Of a DNA stretch of 64,000 nucleotides, positions 26,872 to 36,026 are shown piece after piece. The DNA comes from Salinibacterium sp. ZJ70. Its GTDB lineage: Bacteria > Actinomycetota > Actinomycetes > Actinomycetales > Microbacteriaceae. Positions within the stretch are counted from its first letter, which is position 1. The number at the start of each line of letters is the position of its first letter. Under the pieces are notes generated by a model. It did not search any database. It was not told the origin of the DNA and saw only the letters and a program-made list of their open reading frames with translations. Location of the stretch: the NCBI RefSeq assembly GCF_011751865.2, contig NZ_CP061770.1:372001-436000 (forward strand). Direction: 5' to 3'. The position numbers were made by a program, and so were the translations under genes.

Positions 26872-26880
26872 GCTGAGCCA

Positions 26881-27471
26881 GTGCTGCGCCTCGTCGTCCT
26901 CATCTCCGGGGGCGGATCGAACCTCCGCGCCCTCCTCGATGCCGCTCAGTCGGCCGACTTCCCCGCCCGTGTCGTCGCGGTCGGCGCCGACCGTCAGGCT
27001 GACGGCCTCGCGCACGCCGAGCACTTCGGCATCCCGAGCTTCGTCGTGCCGTTCACCTCGTTCGACTCGCGCGAGGCGTGGGGCGACGAGCTGCTCGCCC
27101 AGCTGCGCGAGTGGGAGCCGGATGTGGTGATCCTGTCGGGTCTCATGCGTCTGGTTCCGCCGCAGGTCGTCGAGGCGTTCAGCCCCGCGCTCATCAACAC
27201 CCACCCGGCCTACCTGCCCGAGTTCCCGGGGGCCCACGCGGTGCGCGATGCGCTCGCCGCGGGTGCCGCCCAGACGGGAGCGAGCGTCATCATCGTCGAC
27301 AACGGTGTCGACACCGGACCGATCCTGCACCAGCGTCGTGTGCCGATCGAACCGGGCGACACCGAAGCCACCCTGCACGACCGCATCAAGCCTGTCGAAC
27401 GCGAGCTGCTGGTGCAGACCGTGCTCGACATCGCAGACGGCACCATCGACCTCAAGGAGTACGCATCGTGA
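26881..27471 (+). CDS. purN: Phosphoribosylglycinamide formyltransferase 1
   Basis: 196 residues. Transfers formyl from 10-formyl-THF to GAR in purine synthesis. Phosphate-binding loop [14 protein letters not shown] at the N terminus, catalytic region [24 protein letters not shown], and [13 protein letters not shown] 26881 follows TAAGCT (26869-26874) by 6 bases, so it may have its own leaderless promoter inside the perM end. Its stop overlaps the purH start (GTGA). Confidence 0.97.
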   Translation: MLRLVVLISGGGSNLRALLDAAQSADFPARVVAVGADRQADGLAHAEHFGIPSFVVPFTSFDSREAWGDELLAQLREWEPDVVILSGLMRLVPPQVVEAFSPALINTHPAYLPEFPGAHAVRDALAAGAAQTGASVIIVDNGVDTGPILHQRRVPIEPGDTEATLHDRIKPVERELLVQTVLDIADGTIDLKEYAS

Positions 27472-29102
27472 GCGGACATCAGATCGACCCCAGCCTCTAC
27501 CGGGAACGCGACCGCGTCGCGATCCGCCGAGCCCTCATCGCCGTGAGCGACAAGACGGGGCTCGTCGAGCTCGCCACGGCGCTCGCGAACGCGGGCGTCG
27601 AGATCGTGTCGACGGGAGGCACGTCGAAGGCGATCGCGGATGCGGGTCTCCCCGTCACCCAGATCGGCGACCTGACCGGCTTCCCCGAGCACCTCGACGG
27701 GCGCGTGCGCACCCTGCACCCGCACGTGCACTCGGGCCTCCTCGCCGACCTGCGCCTCGAGAGCCACGAGGCGGAGCTCGAGACCTTCGGCATCAAGCCG
27801 TTCGAGCTCGTGGTCGTGAATCTCTACCCCTTCGTCGAGACGGTCGCCTCGGGCGCCTCGTTCGATCAGGCGGTCGAGCAGATCGACATCGGCGGCCCCG
27901 CGATGGTGCGCGCCTCGGCGAAGAACCACGCGAATGTCGCGGTCGTCGTCTCGCCTGCGAAGTACGGTGCGATCGTCGAGGCGCTCGCGGACGGCGGCAC
28001 GACCCTCGCGCAGCGCCGCGAGCTCGCGCGCGACGCCTTCCTGCACACCGCCCAGTACGACGCCGCGGTGTCGCAGTGGTTCGTCGAGCAGGTTCCCGGC
28101 GCCGACTGGACGATCGACGTAGCCTCTGCCCCCGCATCCAGCGAAGAGGTGTCCAGCTTCGCCCCGCAGCTCGACGTGCACGCCGACCTCGACGCGACCC
28201 TCCGCTACGGCGAGAACGCGCACCAGAAGGCGGCCCTCTACACGCACCCCGGCGCGGCCGGCATCGCCCAGGCGATCCAGCACGGCGGCAAGGAGATGTC
28301 CTACAACAACTACGTCGATGCGGATGCCGCGCTGCGCGCCGCGTACGACCACGAGACGCCCACGGTCGCGATCATCAAGCACGCGAACCCGTGCGGCATC
28401 GCGACGGCCGATGACATCGCGACCGCCCACGCGCTCGCGCACGCATGCGACCCCGTCTCGGCGTTCGGTGGTGTGATCGCCGCGAACCGCGTCATCACGA
28501 AGGCGACGGCCGAGTCGATCGCGCCCATCTTCACCGAGGTCATCGTGGCGCCCGGGTTCGAGCCGGAGGCGCTCGAGATGCTGCAGGCGAAGAAGAACCT
28601 GCGTCTGCTCGAGCTGCCCGCCGGGTACCAGCCGAACGTGCCCGGTCGCGTCGAGATGCGCCAGATCTCCGGGGGACTGCTCGTGCAGGAGCCCGACGCG
28701 CACTTCGCCGACCCGGCCACGTGGACTCTCGCCACGGGCGATGCCGCCGACGAGCAGACGCTCGCCGACCTCGCCTTCGCGTGGCGCGCGGTGCGCGCCG
28801 TGAAGTCGAACGGCATCCTGCTCGCCTCGGGCGGTGCCTCGGTGGGTGTCGGCATGGGCCAGGTGAACCGCGTCGACTCGTGCAAGCTCGCCATCGAGCG
28901 CGCGGGGGAGCGCGCGGCCGGTTCGGTCGCCGCATCCGACGCCTTCTTCCCGTTCGCGGATGGACCGCAGATCCTCATCGACGGCGGCATCCGAGCGATC
29001 GTGCAGCCGGGAGGCTCCGTGCGCGACGCCGAGGTCATCGAGGCGTGCGAGAAGGCCGGCGTCACCCTCTACCTCACCGGAGAGCGCCACTTCTTCCACT
29101 GA
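27468..29102 (+). CDS. purH: Bifunctional AICAR formyltransferase/IMP cyclohydrolase
   Basis: 544 residues, the last two steps to IMP. The N-terminal cyclohydrolase (MGS-like) domain has [15 protein letters not shown] and STGGTSKAI. The C-terminal AICAR transformylase has the Lys-His pair in [11 protein letters not shown] and ends ERHFFH. GTG 27468 overlaps the purN stop by four bases. Together with purN, glyA, folD and the ZTP riboswitch in this window it forms the formyl-THF-using branch of purine synthesis. Confidence 0.98.
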   Translation: MSGHQIDPSLYRERDRVAIRRALIAVSDKTGLVELATALANAGVEIVSTGGTSKAIADAGLPVTQIGDLTGFPEHLDGRVRTLHPHVHSGLLADLRLESHEAELETFGIKPFELVVVNLYPFVETVASGASFDQAVEQIDIGGPAMVRASAKNHANVAVVVSPAKYGAIVEALADGGTTLAQRRELARDAFLHTAQYDAAVSQWFVEQVPGADWTIDVASAPASSEEVSSFAPQLDVHADLDATLRYGENAHQKAALYTHPGAAGIAQAIQHGGKEMSYNNYVDADAALRAAYDHETPTVAIIKHANPCGIATADDIATAHALAHACDPVSAFGGVIAANRVITKATAESIAPIFTEVIVAPGFEPEALEMLQAKKNLRLLELPAGYQPNVPGRVEMRQISGGLLVQEPDAHFADPATWTLATGDAADEQTLADLAFAWRAVRAVKSNGILLASGGASVGVGMGQVNRVDSCKLAIERAGERAAGSVAASDAFFPFADGPQILIDGGIRAIVQPGGSVRDAEVIEACEKAGVTLYLTGERHFFH

Positions 29103-29121
29103 CTCGCCTCCTCCCTCCTCC

Positions 29122-29223
29122 GCTGCCATAGACATGTCTTTGGCAGCTGAGACACCCGCGCGCGGGTGTCTCAGGGCAGGAAAGGGTGTCTGAATGGGGT
29201 GCTGGCTGCGCGAGACATGTCTC
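29122..29223. repeat. Cluster of nested palindromes between purH and the purine permease gene
   Basis: Three parts. First, 29122-29147: GCTGCCA and TGGCAGC flank the perfect palindrome AGACATGTCT (29130-29139). Second, 29147-29174: a perfect 28-bp palindrome with half-site CTGAGACACCCGCG. Third, 29212-29223: the palindrome GAGACATGTCTC, repeating the core of the first. The function is unknown. It sits just before the shared terminator of two convergent genes. Confidence 0.75.
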
Positions 29224-29251
29224 TGACCACACCGCACCTCTGATGCGAACG

Positions 29252-29287
29252 ACGAAGGCCCGGATGGCGAACCATCCGGGCCTTCGT
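29252..29287. terminator. Bidirectional terminator between purH and permease gene
   Basis: 16-bp perfect stem (ACGAAGGCCCGGATGG at 29252-29267 with 29272-29287) closed by a CGAA tetraloop, between convergent genes. Confidence 0.88.
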
Positions 29288-29301
29288 GCGTGCGGAGCGC
29301 G

Positions 29302-30693
29302 TTACGCGATGAGCGCTTCGATCGGTCCGCGCGCGAAGTAGAGCACGAAGCCCGCCGCGACGACCCACAGCAGCGGGTGCACCGTCTTGGCCTTGCCGCT
29401 GAGCGCGTTGACGACGACCCAGCTGACGAAGCCCGCGCCGATGCCGTTCGCGATCGAGTAGGTCATCGGCATGACGGTCGCCGTGAGGAACACCGGGAGC
29501 AGCACGTTGAAGTCGCTGAAGTCGATGTTCTTGATCTGGGCGAGCATCATCGCACCGACGAGCACCAGAGCGGCCGCGGCGATGAAGCCGGGGACGAGGC
29601 CGGTGACGGGGGTCACGAACATCGCGAGCAGGAAGAGTACACCGGTGACGACGTTCGCCAGACCCGTGCGGGCGCCCTCGCCGATGCCCGAGCCGGACTC
29701 GACGAAGACGGTCGCCGACGACGACGAGGTCGCGCCACCGACGACGGCGCCGACGCCCTCGACGATGAGCGCCGACTTGATGCGCGGGAAGTCGCCCTTC
29801 TCGTCGGCCAGCTCAGCCTCCTTGGCGAGACCGGTCATGGTGCCCATGGCGTCGAAGAAGTTGGTGAACACGAGGGTGAACACGAACATCAGCAGCGCGA
29901 CGAAGCCGACCTTGCCGAGGTCGAAGCCGAAGTCCACGGCGCCGACGAGGCTCAGGTCGGGGAGAGCGAAGATGCCCGCCGCGAGGCCGAAGTCCGCCAC
30001 GGGGGTGAAGATGTTCACGATCGCGGCGACGACGGTGCCGGCGACGAGGGCGATGAGGATCGCGCCCTTCACCTTGAGGGCGATCAGGATGCCGCCGAGC
30101 AGCAGGGTGACGACGAAGAGCAGGGTGTCGATCGTCGCGACCGAGCCGGCGATGCCGAGCTCGACGGGCGTGCCGCCGCCGGTGGTCACGAAGCCCGCGT
30201 TCACGAAGCCGATGAACGAGATGAAGAGGCCGATGCCGACAGTGATCGCGAGCTTCAGCTGCACGGGCACCGCGTCGAAGATCATCTTGCGCAGGCCGGT
30301 GGCGGCGAGCAGCACGATGATAAGGCCGTTGATGATCGTGAGGGCCATCGCCTCGCCCCAGCTGACCTGGCCGACGACCGAGAACGCGAGGAACGCGTTG
30401 AGGCCGAGGCCCGCCGCGAATGCGAAGGGGAGCCGCGTGATGACGCCGAACAGGATCGTCATGATCCCGGCCGTGAGGGCGGTGCTCGCGGCGACGGCGG
30501 GGCCCGAGAGCACATTGCCGTCGACGTCGGCGGTGCTGAGGATGAGCGGGTTCAGGATGACGATGTACGCCATCGTCACGAAGGTGACGAGACCGCCGCG
30601 CACCTCGGTGCCGATGGTCGAGCCGCGCTCGCTGATGTGGAAGAACTTGTCGAGTCCGCTTCGCGGTTGGCTCGTCGTGGTCTGAGAGGTCAC
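29302..30693 (-). CDS. NCS2-family purine permease (PbuG/GhxP/AdeQ type)
   Basis: 463 residues, about 12-14 membrane segments. The N terminus (LDKFFHISERGSTIGTEVRGG, shortened here) and the blocks FVTMAYIVILNPLI and GLGLNAFLAFSVV are typical of the AzgA-like NCS2 branch, which takes up adenine, guanine or hypoxanthine with protons. This fits its place next to purH. GTG 30693 has GGAG 8 bases upstream. A possible -10, TACACT (minus strand, 30765-30770), would leave a 65-base leader. I looked for a purine riboswitch there and did not see one. Confidence 0.88.
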   Translation of the reverse strand: MTSQTTTSQPRSGLDKFFHISERGSTIGTEVRGGLVTFVTMAYIVILNPLILSTADVDGNVLSGPAVAASTALTAGIMTILFGVITRLPFAFAAGLGLNAFLAFSVVGQVSWGEAMALTIINGLIIVLLAATGLRKMIFDAVPVQLKLAITVGIGLFISFIGFVNAGFVTTGGGTPVELGIAGSVATIDTLLFVVTLLLGGILIALKVKGAILIALVAGTVVAAIVNIFTPVADFGLAAGIFALPDLSLVGAVDFGFDLGKVGFVALLMFVFTLVFTNFFDAMGTMTGLAKEAELADEKGDFPRIKSALIVEGVGAVVGGATSSSSATVFVESGSGIGEGARTGLANVVTGVLFLLAMFVTPVTGLVPGFIAAAALVLVGAMMLAQIKNIDFSDFNVLLPVFLTATVMPMTYSIANGIGAGFVSWVVVNALSGKAKTVHPLLWVVAAGFVLYFARGPIEALIA

Positions 30694-30795
30694 AGATGGC
30701 TCCGGAGGATGAGGTCGGGATGTGGTGGTGGAAGGGCGGCCACCTGGCGGGTCGCCCCGGCCTGAGTGTAGTGAATATGTGATCCATCAGCGTTA

Positions 30796-30824
30796 TTGCG
30801 CGCGGGGATCGTCGTGCATAAGCT
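30796..30824 (+). promoter_or_regulatory. Putative promoter of the ABC exporter operon
   Basis: TTGCGC (30796-30801) and TAAGCT (30819-30824), 17 bp apart. Transcription would start near 30831, directly in front of the structured leader at 30836-30877. Confidence 0.5.
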
Positions 30825-30835
30825 GGAAGGCTGCC

Positions 30836-30877
30836 AGGGCGCGCATCGGGAAACCGGACGCGCCCTCCGGCTTTCCC
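30836..30877 (+). promoter_or_regulatory. Pseudoknot-like or attenuator-like leader of the ABC exporter operon
   Basis: AGGGCGCG (30836-30843) can pair perfectly with 30859-30866. GGGAAACCGGA (30848-30858) can pair with 30866-30877 (11 bp, one bulged C). The first helix's 3' strand fills the whole loop of the second, and the strands alternate, so the RNA must form an H-type pseudoknot or switch between two folds. No known riboswitch class is recognised. It lies about 43 bases before the start codon, which lacks a clear ribosome site. Confidence 0.55.
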
Positions 30878-30919
30878 ACTTCCTCCCTGCGCCTCCGTGC
30901 GCGTCAGCGAAACCGATCC

Positions 30920-32731
30920 ATGCCACACGCCACCTCCCCTGCGCCTGCTCGCGGCACCACACGCACCCTGATGCGGCTCCTGCCGTTCGTGCGCCCCTAC
31001 CTGGCACGCACGATCGTGAGCTTCTTCGTCTACATCGCGCTCGTCCTCGTGGCGCTCGGCGTGCCGATCGCGCTCCAGTGGATCGTCGACGGACCGCTCG
31101 CCGACGGCGACGCCGCCGCCGTGTGGCCCGCGGCGGGCGTCGTTCTGCTGCTCGGCATCGCCGAGGGTGTGCTCATGGTGCTGCGACGCAGCCTCGTGCT
31201 GACGCCCTCGACCCACATCGAGGCGGGCATCCGCAACACCCTGTACGCGAAGCTGCAGGACCTGCCTGTCTCGTTCCACGATCGGTGGCAGTCGGGCCAG
31301 CTGCTCTCGCGCGCGATGGGCGACCTCTCCATCATCCGGCGCTGGTTCGCGTTCGGCATCGTGCTGCTCGTCGGCAATGTCGTCGTGATCATCCTGGGGT
31401 TCACGATCCTCTTCACGTGGTCGTGGCAGCTCGCCCTCATCTTCATCATCACGTCCATCCCGATGTGGTTCGTGAGCTTCCGCTTCGAGAAGCGCTACTC
31501 GATCGTGTCCCGCCGCGCCCAGGATCAGCAGGGCGACCTCGCGACCGCGGTCGAGGAGTCGGTGCACGGCATCCGCGTGCTGAAGGCGTTCGGACGCGGC
31601 AAGCACAGCCTCCAGGCGTTCCTGCAGCAGGCGGAGGAGCTGCGCGGCACGGAGCTTGCGAAGGCGAAGGCTGTGGCGCAGCTGTGGCTGTGGCTGCTCA
31701 TGATCCCCGACACGGCGTTCGCTCTGTCGCTGCTGGGCGGTGTGTGGCTCGCTGCCACCGGTGAGCTGAGCGTCGGCGCGCTCGTGGCGTTCTTCTCGGC
31801 GGCTGCGGTGATGCGCTGGCCGATCGAGTCCATCGGATGGCTGCTGCAGATGACCTTCGAGGCGCGCACCGCTGTGGAGCGGCTCTTCGAGGTGCTCGAC
31901 GAGCCGAACCCGATCACGGATCCTGCGACGCCGTCGACGCCCGCCGAGGCACGCGGACGCCTCGTGTTCGATCACGCGCACTTCCGCTACCAGGACTCGC
32001 CCGATGGCGTGCCGGACCTGCTCGACGACATCCAGCTCGCGCTCGAACCCGGTGAGACGATGGCGCTCGTGGGCCTCACCGGCTCCGGCAAGACCACCCT
32101 CACCGCGCTCACGACGCGGCTCTACGACGTCACAGGCGGCCGCATTCTGCTCGACGGTGTCGACATCCGCGACCTCACGCGCGACGAGCTGCGCGCGCGC
32201 ATCGCGATGGCGTTCGAGGAGGCGACGCTCTTCTCGGCATCCGTGCGCGACAACGTGCTCATCGGCCGCCCCGAGCTCGAGCCCGGTTCCCCCGAGGCTG
32301 AGGCGGTGCTCGCCGAGGCGCTCGAGATCGCGCAGGCGGACTTCGTCGAGCGCCTGCCGTTGGGCGCCGATACCACGATCGGGGAGGAGGGCATGAGCCT
32401 CTCGGGTGGGCAGCGCCAGCGCGTCGCGCTCGCGCGTGCCGTCGCTGCACGCCCCTCGGTGCTCGTGCTCGACGATCCGCTCTCGGCGCTCGATGTCGAT
32501 ACGGAGGCGCGCGTCGAAGCGGGGCTGCGCAGCGTGCTCGCCGACACGACGGCGCTCATCGTCGCGCACCGTCCGTCGACCGTCATGCTCGCCGACCGCG
32601 TTGCACTGCTGCAGGACGGCCGCATCACCGATGTCGGCACCCACAGCGAGCTGCTCGCGCGCAACGAGCACTACCGCTACGTCATCTCGTCGCTCGACGA
32701 CGACCGCACGATCGAGGAGGTGCGCGCATGA
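30920..32731 (+). CDS. ABC exporter half-transporter, subunit with degenerate Walker B
   Basis: 603 residues: six transmembrane helices (about 1-310), then a nucleotide-binding domain with Walker [10 protein letters not shown], signature [10 protein letters not shown]-loop AHRPS and Walker [12 protein letters not shown]. The catalytic Glu after Walker B is Asp, the mark of the non-hydrolysing site in heterodimeric exporters such as TM287/288, LmrCD and BmrCD. Its stop overlaps the start of the second half-transporter (ATGA). The likely role is drug or lipid export; the substrate is unknown. ATG 30920 has no clear Shine-Dalgarno site. Confidence 0.92.
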   Translation: MPHATSPAPARGTTRTLMRLLPFVRPYLARTIVSFFVYIALVLVALGVPIALQWIVDGPLADGDAAAVWPAAGVVLLLGIAEGVLMVLRRSLVLTPSTHIEAGIRNTLYAKLQDLPVSFHDRWQSGQLLSRAMGDLSIIRRWFAFGIVLLVGNVVVIILGFTILFTWSWQLALIFIITSIPMWFVSFRFEKRYSIVSRRAQDQQGDLATAVEESVHGIRVLKAFGRGKHSLQAFLQQAEELRGTELAKAKAVAQLWLWLLMIPDTAFALSLLGGVWLAATGELSVGALVAFFSAAAVMRWPIESIGWLLQMTFEARTAVERLFEVLDEPNPITDPATPSTPAEARGRLVFDHAHFRYQDSPDGVPDLLDDIQLALEPGETMALVGLTGSGKTTLTALTTRLYDVTGGRILLDGVDIRDLTRDELRARIAMAFEEATLFSASVRDNVLIGRPELEPGSPEAEAVLAEALEIAQADFVERLPLGADTTIGEEGMSLSGGQRQRVALARAVAARPSVLVLDDPLSALDVDTEARVEAGLRSVLADTTALIVAHRPSTVMLADRVALLQDGRITDVGTHSELLARNEHYRYVISSLDDDRTIEEVRA

Positions 32732-34542
32732 CCGCCGTCATCGAGGGCGTCGAAGGCGAAGACCGCCAGGATTACACTCGCGCCGAGAACAAGGTCATCC
32801 GCGCCCGCGCGCTGAAACTGCTCGGATCGCTTCTGCGCCCCCTCAAGACGCGCGTCATCTGGTCGTTCGTCGTCATCGCGGTGAGCACGGCTCTGCAGAC
32901 CGCGGGGCCCGCTCTCATCGCGCTCGGAATCGATGTGGGCCTTCCCGCGATCGTCGAACGCTCGGATGCGATGCCGCTCATCGGCATCGTGGCGCTCTAT
33001 CTGACCGCGGCTGTCGTGGGCGCGGTGCTCATGTGGCAGTACACGATGCTGTCGGCGCGGCTCAGCCAGGCCTTCCTGTTCGACCTGCGCGGGCGCATCT
33101 TCCGCCACTCGCAGCTGCTGAGCCTCGAGTTCCACGAGAGCTACACCTCGGGCCGCATCATCGCGCGGCAGACGAACGACCTCGACTCGATCCGCGAGCT
33201 GCTCGACTCGGGACTGCAGGGTCTCATCCGCGGCATCCTCTACATGGCGTTCATCGCGATAGCGCTCGTCATCATCGACCCCGTCACGGCGCTCATCGTC
33301 GCGTGCTCGCTGCCTGTCCTGTTCGCGCTCACTCGCTGGTTCCAGGTGGCGTCGCAGAAGGCGTTCCGCGCCACGCGCGTGCACTCGGCGCGCGTCATCG
33401 TGAAGTTCGTGGAGACGATGACCGGCATGCGCGCCGTCAAGGCGTTCCGTGCGGAGAAACGCAACGAGCGGGAGTTCGGCGAGCTTGTCGAGAACTACCG
33501 CGACGCCAACGCCCGAGCGATCCGCGTGTTCAGCATCTTCGACCCGGCTCTCGTCGTGGTCGGCAACATCGTCGTCGCGGCGGTGCTCCTCGTGGGCGGG
33601 CTGCGGGTGGTCGACGGCGGGCTGGCGATCGGCGTGCTGCTCGCGGCCCTCATGTACGCGCGCCGCTTCTACGACCCGATGGAGGAGATGGCGCAGTTCT
33701 ACAACTCGTACCAGTCGGCGTTCGCTGCGCTCGAGAAGATCTCCGGCGTGCTCGACGAGAACCCGAGTGTTCCCGAGCCCGCCAAGCCGGTCGATCTGTG
33801 GGAGGCGAAGGGCGAGCTCGAGTTCGACGGCGTCGAGTTCGCGTACAACGCCGACCGGGTCGTGTTGCCCGAGTTCGACCTGCACATCCCCGCGGGGCAG
33901 ACGATCGCGCTCGTCGGATCGACGGGGGCAGGCAAGTCGACGCTCGCCAAGCTCGTCGCGCGGTTCTACGACCCGAGCTCCGGCTCGGTGCTGCTCGATG
34001 GCATCGACATGCGCACCGTGCACCCCAAGGATCTGCGCCGCGCGGTGGTCATGGTCACCCAGGAGGCGTACCTGTTCTCGGGTTCGGTCGCCGACAACAT
34101 CGCCCTCGGCAAGCCGGGAGCGAGCCGCGACGAGATCATCGCCTCGGCGAAGGCGGTGGGCGCGCACGAGTTCATCGAGGCGCTTCCGGGCGGCTATGAC
34201 ACGGATGTCAACAAGCGCGGCGGACGCGTGTCGGCTGGCCAGCGCCAGCTGCTGTCCTTCGCGCGTGCGTTCATCGCCGACCCGGCCGTGCTCATCCTCG
34301 ATGAGGCGACGGCGTCGCTCGACATCCCGAGTGAGCGCCTCGTGCAGGAGGGGCTCACGACCCTGCTCGCGGATCGCACCGCGATCGTCATCGCGCACCG
34401 CCTGTCGACCGTCTCGATCGCCGACCGGGTGCTCGTGATGGAGCACGGGCGCATCGTCGAAGACGGCACCCCCTCCGACCTCATCGCCGGAACCGGACGC
34501 TTCGCGGCGCTGCATAAGGCGTGGCGCGACTCGCTCGTGTGA
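32728..34542 (+). CDS. ABC exporter half-transporter, catalytically complete Walker B
   Basis: 604 residues with six transmembrane helices and a nucleotide-binding domain: Walker [10 protein letters not shown], Walker [12 protein letters not shown] with the catalytic Glu, and H-loop IAHRLSTV. The signature reads VSAGQRQLL instead of LSGGQ. In a heterodimer this altered signature faces the altered Walker B of the first subunit, so both deviations fall in one degenerate ATP site and the other site stays canonical. It starts within the stop of the first subunit gene, ensuring equal synthesis. Confidence 0.93.
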   Translation: MTAVIEGVEGEDRQDYTRAENKVIRARALKLLGSLLRPLKTRVIWSFVVIAVSTALQTAGPALIALGIDVGLPAIVERSDAMPLIGIVALYLTAAVVGAVLMWQYTMLSARLSQAFLFDLRGRIFRHSQLLSLEFHESYTSGRIIARQTNDLDSIRELLDSGLQGLIRGILYMAFIAIALVIIDPVTALIVACSLPVLFALTRWFQVASQKAFRATRVHSARVIVKFVETMTGMRAVKAFRAEKRNEREFGELVENYRDANARAIRVFSIFDPALVVVGNIVVAAVLLVGGLRVVDGGLAIGVLLAALMYARRFYDPMEEMAQFYNSYQSAFAALEKISGVLDENPSVPEPAKPVDLWEAKGELEFDGVEFAYNADRVVLPEFDLHIPAGQTIALVGSTGAGKSTLAKLVARFYDPSSGSVLLDGIDMRTVHPKDLRRAVVMVTQEAYLFSGSVADNIALGKPGASRDEIIASAKAVGAHEFIEALPGGYDTDVNKRGGRVSAGQRQLLSFARAFIADPAVLILDEATASLDIPSERLVQEGLTTLLADRTAIVIAHRLSTVSIADRVLVMEHGRIVEDGTPSDLIAGTGRFAALHKAWRDSLV

Positions 34543-34575
34543 GCGAGTCCCGCCACCCTGAGCTCCAGCGCGCGC

Positions 34576-35058
34576 TCAGCCGCCCTGCATGGTGGAGAGC
34601 AGGATGACGAGCACGACCGCGACCGCCGTGACGCCCGCCGCCGCGACCCCGAGCATCGTGAACAGCCTGCGGCGGTCCATCGTCTCGGTGAATCCCAGCT
34701 CGTCGGCCTCGCGGCGCACGAGCCGGCGGATGGGCTCCGCGCTCACGCGCAGGTCCACCTGGTCGTCGAGGCGCTGGCGGGTGGAGGCGGAGGCCTGCGC
34801 TGCGAAGCGAGGCGCGTTGTCGGGGCCCCAGGCGAGTTGACGCGGAGTCTCGATGATCGTGAACGTCGAGTCGATCTCGTCGGTGATGATCGAATAGCTG
34901 GAGGTGGCGCTGAGGCGCGTCTCCTTGAACACCACCCACCAGGCGGGGTTCGCGAGGTCCAGCTCGATGTCGAACCCCTTCGGGGTGCGGCGGAACGCGA
35001 ACGCGGTGCCGCGCAGGTGCTGCTGCATCGCAGCCATCATGTCGTCGGTGCGGCTCAT
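34576..35058 (-). CDS. C-tail-anchored hypothetical protein
   Basis: 160 residues. A soluble N-terminal region (about 1-125) is followed by one C-terminal membrane helix (LFTMLGVAAAGVTAVAVVLVI region) and a very short tail, so it is probably tail-anchored with the domain in the cytosol. I do not recognise the family. I chose the ATG at 35058 because TAGCCT (35067-35072, minus strand) precedes it by 8 bases, the leaderless arrangement common in this window. It converges on the ABC operon. Confidence 0.7.
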   Translation of the reverse strand: MSRTDDMMAAMQQHLRGTAFAFRRTPKGFDIELDLANPAWWVVFKETRLSATSSYSIITDEIDSTFTIIETPRQLAWGPDNAPRFAAQASASTRQRLDDQVDLRVSAEPIRRLVRREADELGFTETMDRRRLFTMLGVAAAGVTAVAVVLVILLSTMQGG

Positions 35059-35136
35059 GACACGACAGGCTATCGTTCGGACACCCGGGGTGTGCACGCC
35101 CGTTCGGGGGGAGGACCCGCCTGTCCCGAGAGATCG

Positions 35137-35457
35137 TCAGTCGCGGGGGCGTGCGCGGCGCATGTCGACGCGGAAACCGGATCCATCGCTCGCCCATCGC
35201 AGGGGCGTTCCCTCGCGACGGTAGTGCTCGAGTGCCGCGTCGTCGTGCCCCGGCGCGACCTCGCCGGATGCCCGCACCACGCGCCACCACGGGACGTCGC
35301 CGCCATGGTGCGCCATGATCCGCCCCACCTGCCGGGCGGCGTGGGAGCCGAGCATCGCGGCGATCTCGCCGTAGCTCAGAGCGCAGCCCTCGGGGATCGC
35401 GGCGACGATATCGAGAACCGCCTCGACGAACGCGTCCGGCGTTCCCGGCTGCGGCAT
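35137..35457 (-). CDS. Alkyltransferase-like DNA-binding protein (ATL)
   Basis: 106 residues, the DNA-binding domain of O6-alkylguanine-DNA alkyltransferase: GCALSYGEIAAMLGSHAARQVGR, then VPWWRVVRASGEV. In MGMT the second block is PCHRV with the acceptor Cys; here Trp replaces Cys, as in ATL proteins, which bind O6-alkylguanine and hand it to nucleotide excision repair rather than repairing it. It begins 4 bases after the acetyltransferase gene stop, so the two form an operon read on the minus strand. ATG 35457 fits the domain start. Confidence 0.85.
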   Translation of the reverse strand: MPQPGTPDAFVEAVLDIVAAIPEGCALSYGEIAAMLGSHAARQVGRIMAHHGGDVPWWRVVRASGEVAPGHDDAALEHYRREGTPLRWASDGSGFRVDMRRARPRD

Positions 35458-35461
35458 GGCG

Positions 35462-35917
35462 TCAGAGGGCGAGTGCGCCGAGGTTCTCGCCGTAGGGAGT
35501 CTCGCCGACGACCTCGAAGCCGACAGCCTTGAAGAACTCCTCGGGGCCATCCTCGCCGGATGCCCACACCACCGTGATCTGGGAGAAGCCGCGACGGCGG
35601 GCCTCCTCGGCGAGTGCCTTCACGGCGAAGCGTCCGACGCCGGATCCCTGGGCATCCGCCTCGACGTGCACGCGCCAGAGCGCGGCCTTCAGGTAGTCCT
35701 CGGTGGCGTCCGGGTCGAACGTGCCCATGACGTAGCCGACGACGACGTCGTCGCCGTCGAGCACGACGCGCGGCCACGAACCCGCAGGATCGAGATCCTG
35801 CTCGGCGTGCACGTAGGTCTCCGGCTCGATGAAGGCCTCCTGGCCGGGCTTGAGGGCGAGGTTGCGCGCCGCGACGATGGTCTGCGCGGTCAGCTCTTCG
35901 AGTCTCAGTTCGGCCAT
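35462..35917 (-). CDS. GNAT-family N-acetyltransferase
   Basis: 151 residues with the acetyl-CoA binding signature RVHVEADAQGSGVGRFAVKA and a C-terminal beta strand region FFKAVGFEVVGE. The substrate is not readable from the sequence; the N terminus (TYVHAEQDLDPAGSWPRVV) resembles diamine/polyamine acetyltransferases, but this is weak. First gene of a two-gene unit with the ATL gene. The ATG follows TAGCCT (35924-35929, minus strand) by 6 bases, so it is probably leaderless. Confidence 0.85.
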   Translation of the reverse strand: MAELRLEELTAQTIVAARNLALKPGQEAFIEPETYVHAEQDLDPAGSWPRVVLDGDDVVVGYVMGTFDPDATEDYLKAALWRVHVEADAQGSGVGRFAVKALAEEARRRGFSQITVVWASGEDGPEEFFKAVGFEVVGETPYGENLGALAL

Positions 35918-35956
35918 ATCCCCAGGCTATCCCGGTCATGAGGAGAGCGCACCAGA

Positions 35957-35974
35957 TATCTCGATGTCGAGATA
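35957..35974 (+). promoter_or_regulatory. Operator upstream of icd
   Basis: Perfect inverted repeat TATCTCGA-TG-TCGAGATA with 8-bp arms. It overlaps the expected -35 position of the icd promoter (-10 TAGTCT at 35989-35994), a repressor-like placement. The same word occurs twice upstream of sucC (20100-20133). Confidence 0.75.
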
Positions 35975-35988
35975 ACTCGCACTCGCGG

Positions 35989-35994
35989 TAGTCT
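35989..35994 (+). promoter_or_regulatory. Putative -10 of icd
   Basis: TAGTCT; start of transcription near 36001, giving a leader of about 26 bases with the ribosome site GAAAGGA at 36013-36019. Confidence 0.6.
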
Positions 35995-36026
35995 GGTTCG
36001 CGGCGTACACGCGAAAGGACACCCAC

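Noticed and set aside
30694-30795. Possible purine riboswitch upstream of the nucleobase permease
   Set aside because: None of the conserved purine or PRPP aptamer sequences is visible; only short GC hairpins.
29813-32671. 952-codon minus-strand open frame across the permease start and first ABC gene
   Set aside because: Antisense to the ABC gene and out of frame with the permease; no recognisable domain and strongly biased composition.
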